Below are positions 50,001 through 61,085 of a stretch of 64,000 nucleotides of DNA, piece after piece. The position numbers and the translations under genes are program-made. Every line of letters begins with the position of its first letter. Positions within the stretch are counted from its first letter, which is position 1. The stretch is from positions 41,182,593 through 41,246,592 of the forward strand of contig OX637392.1 in NCBI GenBank assembly GCA_951799425.1, given 5' to 3'. Source of the DNA: Ilex aquifolium (lineage: Eukaryota; Streptophyta; Magnoliopsida; Aquifoliales; Aquifoliaceae). The notes below the pieces were generated by a model that was given only the letters and a program-made list of their open reading frames with translations, was not told the origin of the DNA and made no database searches.

Positions 50001-52474
50001 TTCTGTTTGATGGGTTTGCAAACTGGGTTCACGCATAACTTATGGGTAATGACCGAAGGGTCAATTCCTTCCATGTCTTCTTGCTTCCAAGCAAACACTC
50101 CTACATTCTCTTTTAGGAACCGGATGAGGAGTCCTTTGAGCTCAGCGTTCAGTTTGGACCCCATATAAACAAGATGTTCTGGCTTCTCATCCAGCTGAAC
50201 TGGTTCCAGCTCTTCCGATGGTATTGGTCTTGTCTCCATTTCATCTCTCATGTCGAGTTCGTCTAGTTGGATATTCTCCACTTCCTTCCTTTTTATGGAA
50301 GCCATGTAGCATTCCCGTGCTACGCGCTGGTCTCCTCGGACCACCCCGATTCCATTTTCCGTAGGGAACTTCACGACTAAGTGATAGGCAGATGGGATTG
50401 CCTTCATAGAATTCAGAGATGGCCTTCCAAGCAAGATGTTGTATGCCGATGGCGCATCGACTACTAGGAATTTAACAGTGGTAGTGGCTTGGCAAGGTGG
50501 ATCCCCTAAAGTGAGCACGAGTTGGATTGAACCTTGGGGGAGGACCCTTTCCCCAGAGAATCCCAGCAAGTGAGTGCTTACTGGCTCAAGTTTCTCCCTT
50601 CCTATTTCCATCTTGTCGAACGCAGGTGCGAAGATAATATCTGCCGAGCTTCCGTTATCAATTAGAACCCGATGAACGGTTCTATTTGCCACCACAGCTC
50701 GTACCACCAATGGATCATCATGGGGGTATTGGCACCCTTCTAAATCAGCATCTGAAAAAGTGATAGCTGTATCTAAGCGTGGTGCTTTGGATACAGCGTG
50801 CACTTCGAGAGCTTCTTCGGCTCTGATCCGCCGGAGGTGCGCCTTCCGAGCTGAGCTTGACTCTCCACCTCCAGCGAACCCTCCAGATATCACTCTGATT
50901 TCCCCTAGAGGCTGTTGGTGTGGTGCGGGTGCTGGCTGCCGAGGTGGTGGTGGTGGAAGAGCTCGGTTCTGGTTGTCGTTGGCTACAAAACGACGCAGCT
51001 GACCTCGCTGGATCAAAAACTCGATTTCCTTCTTTAGTTGAATGCAATCATCAGTGTGGTGTCCATGATCCCTGTGATAATCACAGTATTTCGTGGGGTC
51101 TCTCTTTGCCGGGTCTGCCTTCATCCGAGGCGGCCATTTCAAGAACTTCTCATTTTGGACCTCATACAATACTTGTGACACAGCGGCAGTGAGCGGGGTA
51201 AAACGCTGAGGTCCATATCTGGGCTGTAGTTCAGGCTGCATGGGTCCCAGACGATCTCTGACATTTCCTCTTCTCTTGGGTGAGCGGTCTCTATCCCTCC
51301 TTGGGGACCTCTCCCGCCCTTTCTCCTTCCTGGGACTTCGGTCCCTTCTCTTTTCTTCTTTTTCCTTGTCCTTTCGTGAGGATGTATCTCCCACCTTAGA
51401 AAGGAGTGCCTCTTTGCCATTTATATACTTCTCTGCCTTGGCTAACACCTCAGCCATACTTGCCTGAGGGTTCTTTGATATAGAGAACATCAAATCTTTT
51501 GACTGCACTCCCAATCCGGCAATGAAAGCTGTTATGGCAAATTTTTCGTCAGGGACGTCCACCTTCAACGTCTCTGAATTGAACCTTTGGACATAAGACC
51601 TCAGGTTCTCTTGGGGTCCCTGCTTCACGTTCAACAGGTGGTAGCTGGGCTTTCTGTATATCCGGGCTCCTATAAAGTGGGACACGAAAGCTATGGAGAG
51701 CTCTTTGAAGGATGAGATCGAGGCTGGTGGGAGCCTATGAAACCAGTTCAAGGCGGATCCTTTCAAGGTAATGGCAAAAGCTCTGCAGCGCACGGGATCC
51801 TGATATCCATGTAACTCCATCTGGTTCTTGTAAGTGTTGAGATGATCCACAGGATCTTTCGTTCCGTCAAAGACCTCTATCTGTGGCGTTCTAAACTTCG
51901 GTGGGAGTGGAAAATGTAGCACTCCAGTGGTGAATGGAGATTCGGTTTGCTGTACCAAGACATCCATTGTAACCGGGGCCTTGCTCTTCACCGCCTCCTT
52001 CATGTGGCTGAGCTCCTGTTGCATGTCTTTGAAACGTTGCTCCCAACGTTGCTCTTTCCTGTCCGGCGGATGGGGAAAAAATTCATCCCTATCACCCCCA
52101 TTATTCTGACTTAGCACCTCGTCGTTATGGCCGTCCCTAGGAGGTACATAAGGAGCATACCCCCTGGGGTGGCTGCTTTCTCCTCCTTCACTGACCTCTC
52201 TGAGGGGGTCCCAGTGTCGCCGTTCCCGGTAAGGGGGATTACTCTGGCCTTCTTGGGCCGGTCGTGCCTCCTGTGGGCGTTGCATGAGCTTCGTTAACTC
52301 TTCGTTTTCTTTCAGCAAGCGTTGGTTGACGAGGCGAAGGGCCTCTAACTCGTTATTGATGGGGGAATTAACCTCTGGGATATTCTCGGGTTGTCTGCCG
52401 TTGGTAGCTTCCAGTGGGTCTTGCATTCGCGGTAGGTTTGTTCGGCTTCTGCTCATATTTCGTGTCGTTACCAT
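47003..52474 (-). CDS. Gag-pol polyprotein of the Tat element
   Basis: This is a single 1823-residue frame. In order: gag domain about residues 200-330 (GTKDPVDHLNTYKNQMELHG); an Arg/Ser/Asp-rich basic stretch about 365-410; a Cys/His cluster YCDYHRDHGHHTDDC about 463-477; aspartic protease with LIDNGSSADIIF about 604-615; reverse transcriptase about 830-1060 with YIDD at 974-977; first RNase H about 1115-1215; second, archaeal-type RNase H about 1255-1380 (VDGAANAQGSGAGM, NNEAEYEAVIAG); integrase zinc finger about 1470-1520; and integrase core about 1545-1642. The C-terminus is GPNWEGPYIVSRI...WNAEHLKKFFQ with no chromodomain. Order and dual RNase H are characteristic of the Tat clade. The frame looks whole. 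How gag and pol are balanced from one frame is not evident. Confidence 0.95.
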   Translation of the reverse strand: MVTTRNMSRSRTNLPRMQDPLEATNGRQPENIPEVNSPINNELEALRLVNQRLLKENEELTKLMQRPQEARPAQEGQSNPPYRERRHWDPLREVSEGGESSHPRGYAPYVPPRDGHNDEVLSQNNGGDRDEFFPHPPDRKEQRWEQRFKDMQQELSHMKEAVKSKAPVTMDVLVQQTESPFTTGVLHFPLPPKFRTPQIEVFDGTKDPVDHLNTYKNQMELHGYQDPVRCRAFAITLKGSALNWFHRLPPASISSFKELSIAFVSHFIGARIYRKPSYHLLNVKQGPQENLRSYVQRFNSETLKVDVPDEKFAITAFIAGLGVQSKDLMFSISKNPQASMAEVLAKAEKYINGKEALLSKVGDTSSRKDKEKEEKRRDRSPRKEKGRERSPRRDRDRSPKRRGNVRDRLGPMQPELQPRYGPQRFTPLTAAVSQVLYEVQNEKFLKWPPRMKADPAKRDPTKYCDYHRDHGHHTDDCIQLKKEIEFLIQRGQLRRFVANDNQNRALPPPPPRQPAPAPHQQPLGEIRVISGGFAGGGESSSARKAHLRRIRAEEALEVHAVSKAPRLDTAITFSDADLEGCQYPHDDPLVVRAVVANRTVHRVLIDNGSSADIIFAPAFDKMEIGREKLEPVSTHLLGFSGERVLPQGSIQLVLTLGDPPCQATTTVKFLVVDAPSAYNILLGRPSLNSMKAIPSAYHLVVKFPTENGIGVVRGDQRVARECYMASIKRKEVENIQLDELDMRDEMETRPIPSEELEPVQLDEKPEHLVYMGSKLNAELKGLLIRFLKENVGVFAWKQEDMEGIDPSVITHKLCVNPVCKPIKQKRRSFASERQKAINEEVSKLLHAKAIREIDYPTWLANVVLVKKTNGKWRLCIDFTDLNRACPKDSYPLPRIDLIVDATAGHELLSFMDAFSGYNQIKMDPSDQEKTSFVTEQGTYCYQVMPFGLKNAGATYQRLVNKMFQKQIGTSMEVYIDDMLVKSLRAELHIEHLAESFRILKEYKMKLNPVKCAFGVSAGKFLGFIVSSRGIEANPEKVKAMVEMKSPSNTKEVQRLTGRIAALSRFVSRSSDKCQPFFQILKKAFQWDAKCEEAFEALKKYMSSPPVLVSPLEGEVLTLYLAVSDFSTSAALVRERDRAQQPVYYCSRALRGAEERYPKMEKLVLALVTTARRLRPYFQAHTIEVPTDQPMKQVLHKLESSGRLVKWAVELSEFDIRYKPRTAIKGQILADFIAEFTAAAPMETTDLIPDLPIWKLSVDGAANAQGSGAGMILTSPEGIDVEYALRFGFRASNNEAEYEAVIAGLNLAHSMEAEQLEICSDSQLVVKQIEECYEARGEKMILYLKKVRELMKKFVQVKVRHVPRTENSRADALARLATASQEDLDRLIPVEHLPGPSVSINEEDMLSVEAQPSWMDPIIGYLQNGTLPRDTKEASKLRTRSARFSLLQGSLYKRGFSTPLLKCVGDEDANYILREVHEGICGNHIGARALAGKVLRQGYYWPTMLKSATDLVRKCKTCQEHANMSHCPPELLTSVVSPWPFQQWGLDILGPLPTGVGQCKFAIIGVDYFTKWAEVEPLATITEQKVQNFVWKSIVCRFGVPRAFVSDNGKQFDNSKFKNFCAELGIKNYFSAPAHPQSNGQAEVTIRTIKSALKTKLENLKGKWVEYIPEVLWAYRTTARSATQETPFALAFGTEAVAPVEIGLQSPRVEFADSKHNDESLLLNLDLLEEKRDRALHRVRAYQRKTARYYDRRVRHRSFKVGDLVLRRLLLARKDPTHGKLGPNWEGPYIVSRIIRPGNYELQTEEGKVLPHSWNAEHLKKFFQ

Positions 52475-52520
52475 CAGTCACTGAAAGATCAGCTTATTTG
52501 TAGAAGGAACAGTCGTTCCC

Positions 52521-52536
52521 ACAGACGGCGCCAAAC
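52521..52536 (-). promoter_or_regulatory. Primer-binding region of the Tat element
   Basis: In minus reading GTTTGGCGCCGTCTGT directly follows the 5' LTR, at the usual place for tRNA priming. The TGGCGCC core is common in plant Ty3/gypsy elements; I cannot name the tRNA with confidence. The older relative has nearly the same sequence at 21096-21111. Confidence 0.65.
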
Positions 52537-53229
52537 TGATGGTGTAAATCCACAGAGATGAGCTATGGAACTAAATTGAATGGCATAAACAATCTGCGTG
52601 GGGATTGGTAGGGCGTCTGAGCTACAAGGCACATGAAGTGGTGGGTGAATGTTCTAATTCATGATGTATAGCGTGTGAAAATACAATAGAAGTATAGTGG
52701 TTCACCGGCTAGTGAGCTCGGCTAATCCACTCTCTAATGGAGACTCTTACTCCCTTGTCTTTATTGATGAAATTGAATGTGTTACAGTAGAATTATTCGA
52801 GTCTTCCCGTTTCTGGTTGTTCTCCCCCTCTTTTATGGCCTCATGCTTACCTCTAACGCGGAATTACCTCCCATATTAAAGGGATTGTGCCCTATCTTCA
52901 TCCATAATTCCGGAGTTACCTAAACTCCATATGGCTGGCTTCAAACGGAGAGTTCTTTGCCTTCTTTCGTGGGATTCTCCTTAGCTTTAGGAGGGGATCG
53001 TGGTTGATTACGGGTCTTATGCCTTGGAATGGTTCTACTTTCCTTTTAGTGATATCCGTAGTTACCTTGCTGTCCTTTCACCATTTCTTAACTCGTGTCC
53101 TCAGCTGGGAGCTCACAGCGTTGACTAGATGAGCTCTGGCCAATGCCAGATGAGCTCTGCTTCTTCTGTCTGAGCTCCCGACCTGGGCTCATTTCCTGAG
53201 CTCGTGTCTGTTCATCTCAGGTATCATCA
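52537..53229 (-). repeat. 5' LTR (right in window) of the Tat element
   Basis: 693 bp, paired with 39477-40169, followed by CCTAC at 53230-53234. Confidence 0.95.
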
Positions 53230-53309
53230 CCTACTTAGTCTCTATATGGCATACAAGTTAATGGGGCTTAGGGAGGCCGGTACCTCCCTAAAAACTTAAT
53301 AGGATAAAA

Positions 53310-53563
53310 GTACATTTTTTAAAATAATTGGAATAGAAGTACATCTCTTAAAAAAAAGTCATAAAAGTTCTTTTACCCCTACCATAAATAGTGCATACCT
53401 AATTGACAACTTTTATATTTTCAATATCTAAATATTAGAATGTGAGACTTTCAAGATTCCAATATCTAAATATTAGAATGTTAGACTTTCAAGATTCCTT
53501 TTGATATATGTGTATCATTTAAATTTTGAAATTTCATATATATATATACACACACACACACAC

Positions 53564-53631
<68 letters not shown>

Positions 53632-54200
53632 GTAACATCAAACAGTAACATGCTCAACAAAAAATAGTAACATTAAACAGTAACACACTAAACAAAAAAA
53701 TAGTAACATCACACGCTCAACAAAAAAATAGTAACATCAAACAGTAATACGTTCAAAAAAAATAGTAACATCAAAAATTAAATTTTTAATTAATTTTTTT
53801 ATTGAGTATGTTACTGTTTGATGTTACTATTTTTTTGTTGAGTGTGTTACTATTTGATGTTACTATTTTTTTGTTGAGCGTGTTACTGTTTGATGTTACT
53901 ATCTTTTTGTTGAACGTGTTACTGTTTGATGTTACTATATACGTGTGTGTGTGTGTATATATATATGTGTGTGTGTGTGTATATATATGTGTGTGTATAT
54001 ATATATATGAAATTTCAAAATTCAAATGATACACAAATATTAAAAGGAATCTTGAAAGTCTCACATTCTAATATTTTGATATTGAAAATATAAAAACTGT
54101 CAATTAGATATGCACTATTAATGATAGGGGTAATTATGGAATATATTTTTGAAATAATTTGAAGATGTTTTAAAATATGTACTTATTGACAACTATTTGA
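53310..54200. mobile_element. Foldback (long hairpin) element with internal tandem repeats
   Basis: Two arms of roughly 400 bp are inverted copies around an AT centre near 53790. From the centre outwards each arm has about four units of a 35-38 bp repeat (TTGTTGAGTGTGTTACTGTT, then TGATGTTACTATTTTT), then an AT/GT microsatellite, then TGAAATTTCAAAATTCAAATG, then ATTCTAATATT and CAATTAG blocks. The left arm has an extra copy of a 50-bp segment. There is no coding potential: the small frames on both strands are the repeats. It lies inside the old copia element. Family could be a MITE or foldback-type DNA transposon; exact ends and target duplication were not resolved. Confidence 0.75.
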
Positions 54201-54886
54201 TGAAAAAGATGACTTAAATGAGGATAAGTTTAGAGGTGGTACTTTAACCCAAATAAGTTTTGAAAAAGGTACTTACATCCCATTATCTCCAAGATAATCA
54301 ACCTAGACTTATTGGTTATGTATAATAAAGACCCGATCATTTGTGAGTACTTCAATTGTGAAATGGGTTCTCCTTTATTTTTCTTCAAAGGCACATGAAG
54401 ATCATATGGTGTTGATATAGGCTTACTATCATAAAACTCGAACTTCTTCAACATTTTCTCTATAGTACTAGATAGACTAAGAGATATTTCACTGGATGTT
54501 TTCTCTATTTTCATTCCCAAGACTACATAAGCTTCTCTCAAGTCTTTCATATCAAACTTAGTAGATAAATAAGGTTTAACATTATTAACTACCTCGAAGT
54601 TTTTCCCAAAAATTAGTATATCATCAACATAGAGACATAAAATCACACAGCCAATAACACTATCCTTGTAGTATAAACATTTATCACTTTCATTAATTTT
54701 AAAATCATACTCTAGTATCACTTTATCAAACTTCTCATGTCATTGTTTAGTAGCTCGCTTAAGACCATATAAAGACTTCACTAACTTACAAACCTTTTGT
54801 TATTATCCTTTTACCATAAACCCCTAAGGTTGTTCTATATATATCTCTTTATCTAAATCCCCATTTAGAAAAGCGGTGTTGATATC

Positions 54887-56888
54887 TATAACGCCCCAAA
54901 ATCCCCATTGGACGGCATTACTATCTAAAACCATTCACATCAGGAGAACAACTAATAATTTCCATAAGTAAAGAAAATTTAATTCATCATGCACAATATC
55001 TATAACATCATCTAAAAGAATATGCCAAACCATAACCATTACATCCAAAAATAATATGTCCCACTATGACAAGTACATCAAAAATCAATTGTTATCTTGC
55101 AGCGGAATAAACAAAATATCATCTATACATTGTCTCAAAATACTCTTCTAGTCTAGGACATAAAGAGAACAACTCTATACGTTCCCCTCGGGATCCACGC
55201 TTCCATCCAATTGAGTTTCTCAAGCTACCTGCACATCAACTTTGAGCTCTTCCTCTAAGCCATAATCTGAAAATGATGTTGTTTGTAGGGGGTGAGCACT
55301 AAGCTCTGTAGGAAAATCCTCTCAAACCCAAACAAGGTTTTAAAACAAGTAAAAGATGACAAGTCTCTTTTGGAAAATAGCATATATAAATTTTGAGAAT
55401 AAAACTATGATAGTTGTAATGATCTCAAGTGTACGGAATACAGTAAATCAATGACAGGAATAAACTCACAAGAAATTAAAGCAATCCATAAATAATTCAG
55501 TAACATCATTCCATATTCTCATGTATGTTGGTTGCTTCTCCGGAATCTACACAACGATTCTACCTCGTTCACCCATCACAATCACACAATTTCAATCATT
55601 CCCCACAGGGCACCTCACCGACATTTTAGGAAGGGCGTATACCGTCTCCCACGACATTGACGAATCCTTCCCAGGAAAGGTATACCATCCCTCAGTCTCG
55701 AACCTACGTGAACAATAGTGGTTGCTCTCAGAAACAACAATCCACTACAAGTGTTAGGAAACCATCTCACCCCCATTGGGATAGACTAACCTCTAACACT
55801 CTACGACAGCTATCGAAGGTAATTCAAGTCCGTCACAACAAAGCATACAAGAGATAAAACCAACATTTTTCTCAACAACCACAATCTTAATCAATCACCA
55901 TTTCCCTTAATAATTCAAGTATCACAATTGTACCATTCTCAATATACTACAATAATAAAGGAATTAAAATATGAAAGAGATCATATCAATAATATCTTCA
56001 CAATCTTGATATCAAAATTCTAGGGTTTTGCCAAAAACCATAATTTCTTGGAACAAGAACCAGTATTAGATGAAAACATGATTTAATCAATAATAGAACT
56101 TTAAAAATCAAGATCAAATGAAAATTGAGAGAAAAACCCATTTTTCTTGAAAATTAGGATTTTCAAGACAATAGAAAAAGATTTCATGGCTATTCCACCG
56201 TAGCTTCCTTCAAAACATGGTAATCTTTGCAAGAGCATCAAGAAATGGGGCTAATGGAGGTTTCCTTAAGTATTTATAGGGGATGAAATGGTCCCCTGTG
56301 CGCGAATCTGAAAGTCAGAATTCGTAACTCACGTTCGAACGTCATTTGGCATTCGAACGTCAATAATGCAAATTATTGATTCACATTCGAACGACATTTT
56401 GGCGTTAGAACGTTGATTACTCCCAGTACTTTTGCATTTCCATCAGAGCTCTGCAGACACCAAAGTACTGGGACTCACTTACGTTCGAACGTCGATTTAT
56501 GTTCGAACGGACTCCCAATTTCAGCTGAAAGTTCCAGTGAAGTTTTGACCTGTTTAGAGGTCGATTTGAAAAAGTTTCATGAAATATACTTTTGTATCCC
56601 TAGAAGTCTAGTATCTACTGTAAAAATTTCAGCTCAAAAGGACATCAGGGTAAAAAGTTATAGTCCAAATACTAGGCAGTGTCCAAAATCCTTTCTACCC
56701 AAATTTTCTCTAAAGTGTGCTTTCACTCCAGAATACTTCCTAGCTTCCAATACATACCCTATTACCTCGCTTGACATTTTTATTTCTACTCTTAAAATTT
56801 ACATAGTTCATGCATACATCATCACATATATTAGCTTCTAAAAGCATAATCATAATACTATATAAGGATACAAATGTGGGGGTTTACA
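54887..56888. mobile_element. Solo LTR, 2.0 kb, with ATATC target duplication
   Basis: It starts TATAACGCCCC at 54887 and ends GGGGGTTTACA at 56888. The duplication ATATC is at 54882-54886 and 56889-56893. The copia reverse-transcriptase sequence around it reads on from one side to the other, confirming a clean insertion. The interior shares layout with the solo LTRs at 10390 and 22173 (GAACGTTCGAACG-type words, a GATGAGCA-like block), so it is a diverged member of the same superfamily. No coding part. Confidence 0.85.
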
Positions 56889-57656
56889 ATATCCATTTGA
56901 TGTATTACTAAGTTATGGATAGATGCTAGGGCTACTAGTATTCTAATGATAGTGATACTAGTTACAGGCGAGTATGTATTAAAATAATCTATCCCTTTCT
57001 TTTGTGTAAATTCTTTATCCACCAATCTAGCTTTATATTTATCTATACTTCCATCAGATTTTATTTTCTTCTTAAATACCCACTTAGACCCAATAGCTTT
57101 GCTTCTAGAAGACAATTCTACTATCTCCCAAGTATTATTTAGAAATATATATATTCAATTTCACTATTAATAGCCTCCTTCCAAAAAGGTGCATCTATAG
57201 AGGACATAGCTTCTTTATATGTCATTGGCTCTCCTTTTACTAGAAAAGTAAAAAATCCTTCTCCTAAGTCCTTCTCTATTCTAGGTCTTTTATTTCTCCT
57301 TAATTCTACATGTTGTTCTATATTTTTCTCTAAGAGAGCAATAGAACTAGTAGAAGGAAAATATATTTTTAAAAGGAAAAATATCTTTAAAAAATGTAGC
57401 ATCTCTAGATTCAATTATAGTATTATTTGAAATTCCACTAACTTTCGAGTTAATAACTAAGAATCTATTAGCGCTACTATTTTGAGCATATCCTATAAAG
57501 ATGGTGTCTATAGTCTTAGGACTTATTTTCTTCCTCTTTAGTTCGGGAATAGCTACCTTAGCTAAACACCCCCACATTTTCCTGATATTCAGATGAGGAA
57601 CTCTTTGATGAGTCGGTTTTATACCTACGAATTGAGTACTTTCGGCTTGAGGAATT

Positions 57657-59405
57657 TGCAAGTTTTTAATTATTTTATGTTCTTTTTTATTTGTTTTGTG
57701 TGTTTTGATGTTATTTTGTAGGAATCATTATTTGGAAGCAATCAAGATCATTTGGAAGGAAACAAAGATTTGGAGGCTTAAAAGTGAAAGAAATTAAGGA
57801 GGTATTGGTGTTTGGTAACAAGGACACTAGAACTAGCACCATCTGGTGGAAGTACCTCGGTTTTCCTCCATTTTTACCATGATCCACTCAGAATATGGAA
57901 AAGTTTAAAACATAAAAGTTGTAGATCTGGATGTCTTCTGTATTGTGTCAAAATTTCAGCTCAATCCAACGGTTGGATCAAAAGTTATGGCAATTTTACG
58001 AAAACTGGTCCAGAGCTGAAGGCTTAAAAAAGGGCCAGCGCTGTTTCAGCGCCCCAGCGCCCATTCACTGCCTTCCCAGCGCTGTTCCAGCGCTGTCCCA
58101 GCGCTGTCCCAGCGCCCCAGCGCGCCCCCACGGAAGTTGGACCCGATTTCTGACTTGTTTGACCCAAAATTAGACTCTTATGCCTCTTATGTGCTAGGGT
58201 TTGAGGGGAATATAAAGAAGGATTTTGGGGGCTGAAAATATAGAGAAGAAGACCAAGTATTGATAGAAAATTGAAGGCAAGAATCGAAGAAACCGACACG
58301 AAGAAAATCGGACTTGAAGGCTAGAGAGGGATTGAAGCTTGCAACTAAGTTTTCATTCTTTTCCCTTACTTTTACTTCTTGATTTTCTAAGATGTTGTTT
58401 AATTTGAGAAGGATATTTTTCAATTACATTATGAACTAAATCTTTATTAAGGTTGCAACGGAACCTAATGTCTAGTTAAATTTATCTACTCTCGTTTCTA
58501 GTTCTTGTTGATCATATATGAGTTGTTTGTCATATTTTGTGTTTAATATATAATTATTTGGCCATCAATTAATTTGATAACCTAGATGAAATTGGGAGAT
58601 AAATTCTAGGTTTAGATCTGAATATGATGACATGCGTCTGGTTAATTCTTCTTCGGATTGAATTGCTGGGTTTGAGAAGGATATTTTTCAATTACATTAT
58701 GAACTAAATCTTTATTAAGGTTGCAACGGAACCTAATGTCTAGTTAAATTTATCTACTCTCGTTTCTAGTTCTTGTTGATCATATATGAGTTGTTTGTCA
58801 TATTTTGTGTTTAATATATAATTGTTTGGCCATCAATTAATTTGATAACCTAGATGAAATTGGGAGATAAATTCTAGGTTTAGATCTGAATATGATGACA
58901 TGCGTCTGGTTAATTCTTCTTCGGATTGAATTGCTGGGTTTGTGTATAGGATAGGAATATACCTATATGCCGTGTGTAACTTGTATGAGAGTTTGAACTT
59001 AATGAATCTATTCCAACTTATTTTGCATAGGAATATAGCAATTTAATTGGGAGAGATATGTTTATCTTGCTATCGGAAGAGGTTTGATAAATACTTTTGA
59101 AGTCTCAGTTAACAATTCAATTTGATCAATTAACTGGAAAGAGAGTGGAAAGATTTATACGAAACATTAGGGGAAGTTGTAATCTTAACTTCTTTTATCC
59201 GTTAAATTCAATCTTTGATTATTAAGTTTAGATTTAGTTAAATTATTCATTCCATAGTTCAATTCCAATTGTTTAAATAAAATTGAATTGATATAAAGTT
59301 AGTACTTGAAATTTATTATTAATAATTCTCCGTGGGAACGATACTCTACTTATCACTTTATTACTTGTTGATCGTGTATACTTGCACGTTAATTGTCAAT
59401 ACCAA
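57657..59405 (+). mobile_element. LTR (about 1.75 kb) inserted in the old copia integrase
   Basis: It separates two pieces of copia integrase that continue one another in the family. It starts near TGCAAGTTTTTAATT (57657) and its right part has CTCCGTGGGAACGATACTC and CTTGCACG near 59385, a typical 3' end of plant gypsy LTRs. A GC-rich patch of repeated CAGCGC and CAGCGCTGTCC words lies at 58035-58125. It contains a 268-bp tandem duplication. The exact ends and target duplication are not certain. Confidence 0.6.
58403..58938. repeat. Tandem direct duplication of 268 bp
   Basis: Unit 1 is 58403-58670 and unit 2 is 58671-58938, both starting TTTGAGAAGGATATTTTTC. I saw one substitution between them, so the duplication is recent relative to the LTR that holds it. 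Confidence 0.9.
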
Positions 59406-60544
59406 ATTTGGACAACACTCTTCCCTTCCATATCTCATATGGAGTTTTCTCATTATCTTTTACATATACTCTATTTTAGATGAAACAAGCACTCAGTATT
59501 ATAGCTTTACCCCATAAATTCTCAGATAAGCCGAAACTAGTCAATATTGAATTTACCATATTCATTAAGGTTCTATTCTTTCTTTCGACTACTCCATTTG
59601 ATTGAGGGGAATAAAGAGGTGGCAGTTCATGTATTATTCCATGTTCTTCATAAAATGTACTAAGGTCGGTTATAGTATATTCACCTCCTCTATCGGACCT
59701 TAGTCTTTTAACCTTTCTTTCTAATTGATTTTCAACCTCATTTTTATATATCTTAAACTTATTAAATACTTCATATTTGCTCTTGATAAGATAGATATAA
59801 CAATATTTAAAACAATCATCTATAAAAGTCACAAAATATTTATTTTCAGCTCTTGTGGGCAGTTTACTAGAATCACATACATCACTATGTATAAACTCTA
59901 AAAGTTGGGTATTTCTTTTTACGCTGAGGGTTTTTCACACTCATGTTTAAAATTTACATGAGATTTGGGAATAAGATTGAGATCCATCAATCCTTTTGAT
60001 TTTCTTTAGATTTATGTGTCCTAATCTTCAATGTCATACATTGCAAGATTCAACATTGAAAACTTGATGAGAAATTTCATTAACTTCCGAAAGTACATTC
60101 AATTTGAATAAACCATCATAACACATATCCTTTGCCAACAAATACATCATTCCTAGTTGTCACAACTTTATTTGACTCCATTACAATCTTATAACCTCGT
60201 TGGACTAAGGTTTCTTCTAACTTTAGGAACATGTCGCGCTCCCTAAAGAATCAACATTTTTCCAGATGTCATTTTTAATTCTATGTCTCCAATTCCAAGT
60301 ACTTGTGTGACAGAATCATTGCCTAGGGTTATACTATCTTCATTTGATTTTTGATAGTTTTTAAACATGTCACGATCAAAACAAACATGTATATTAGCCC
60401 TCGACTCTGACCACCAATCTTTATTTTGATAGGTAAAATTAACTAATGAAGTATTATTCCAAATGGTGGGTTTGTTAGAATTATCTCCATCCACTAGCAC
60501 ATTGACTTGACCTCTTAGATCTCTTTGATACTCTATAATCACCT

Positions 60545-61085
60545 TTAGTTCTAGAATTCAAGGGCAAAGAAATAGTAAGAGATATGTAAAGAACATGTAT
60601 TGAATTTAAATGCCAACTGTCACTAGAAAAAAAAGACTTTAGTTGCTTTAATTCGTAACAAATTGAGGAAATGTTTTAAGTATACACGGTTTTACATTTC
60701 TTGTAATACCTCTAGAAACTTTTGGCATCTCAAACTGTTTTTTTTTTTTTAAAAGAACACAAAACTACTTTTTTTGAATAGAACCAAATAGCTACTGTTT
60801 TTTTTTTAAACAAACTGCTACTGCTTTTTTTTTTAAAAAAAAAAAACAAACTGTTGCTGTTTTTTAAAAAAAAAAAACTGGTACTGTTTTTTTTTTTTTT
60901 TTTTTTTAATAAAGCTAAGCAGCTACTGTTGCTTTTGTCATAGCTTCCTTTTTAAAAAAATATTTTAAAAGTAAATAAATCTCTTTTTTAGAAAAATATT
61001 TTTTTCCTTTATTACTCAAAACTAGTTTTAACTTTTTTTTTTTTTAAAGAATCTGTTTTTTGTTTTTTCCAGATTATAAGAAATA
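60545..61085. other. A/T homopolymer-rich stretch
   Basis: This lies between copia protease and its presumed 5' LTR, where gag would be expected; no gag motif is visible. Runs of 8-20 A or T with CTGTTGCTGTTTT-like words fill 60730-61060. A CACTAGAAAAAAAAG sequence at 60622 resembles some transposon ends, but no partner was found. Confidence 0.4.

Larger units (their letters stand above)
39477..53229 (-). mobile_element. Ty3/gypsy retrotransposon, Tat lineage, young and apparently whole (13.75 kb)
   Basis: LTRs of 693 bp lie at 39477-40169 and 52537-53229, starting TGATGG and ending ATCATCA. The target duplication CCTAC is at 39472-39476 and 53230-53234. I counted two differences between the LTRs (about 0.3 percent, roughly 0.1 million years at 1.3e-8 per site per year). 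The primer-binding region (GTTTGGCGCCGTCTGT in minus reading) is at 52521-52536 and a purine tract (GGCTGGGGGGCAAC) at 40170-40183. Gag-pol is one open frame (47003-52474). Placement in Tat rests on the second, archaeal-type RNase H after the first, the lack of a chromodomain, and the large 3' region holding antisense genes, as known in Grande and Retand relatives. It inserted into the old copia element. Confidence 0.93.

Noticed and set aside
53786-54064. Frames with repeated VTSNSNTLNKKI or LLFDVTIFLL
   Set aside because: Both strands of the foldback arm repeats are open by chance; no gene.
60622-60636. CACTAGAAAAAAAAG as the left end of the second CACTA element
   Set aside because: It lies inside what looks like the old copia element, lacks subterminal repeats and has no visible partner, so it is mentioned only as a resemblance.
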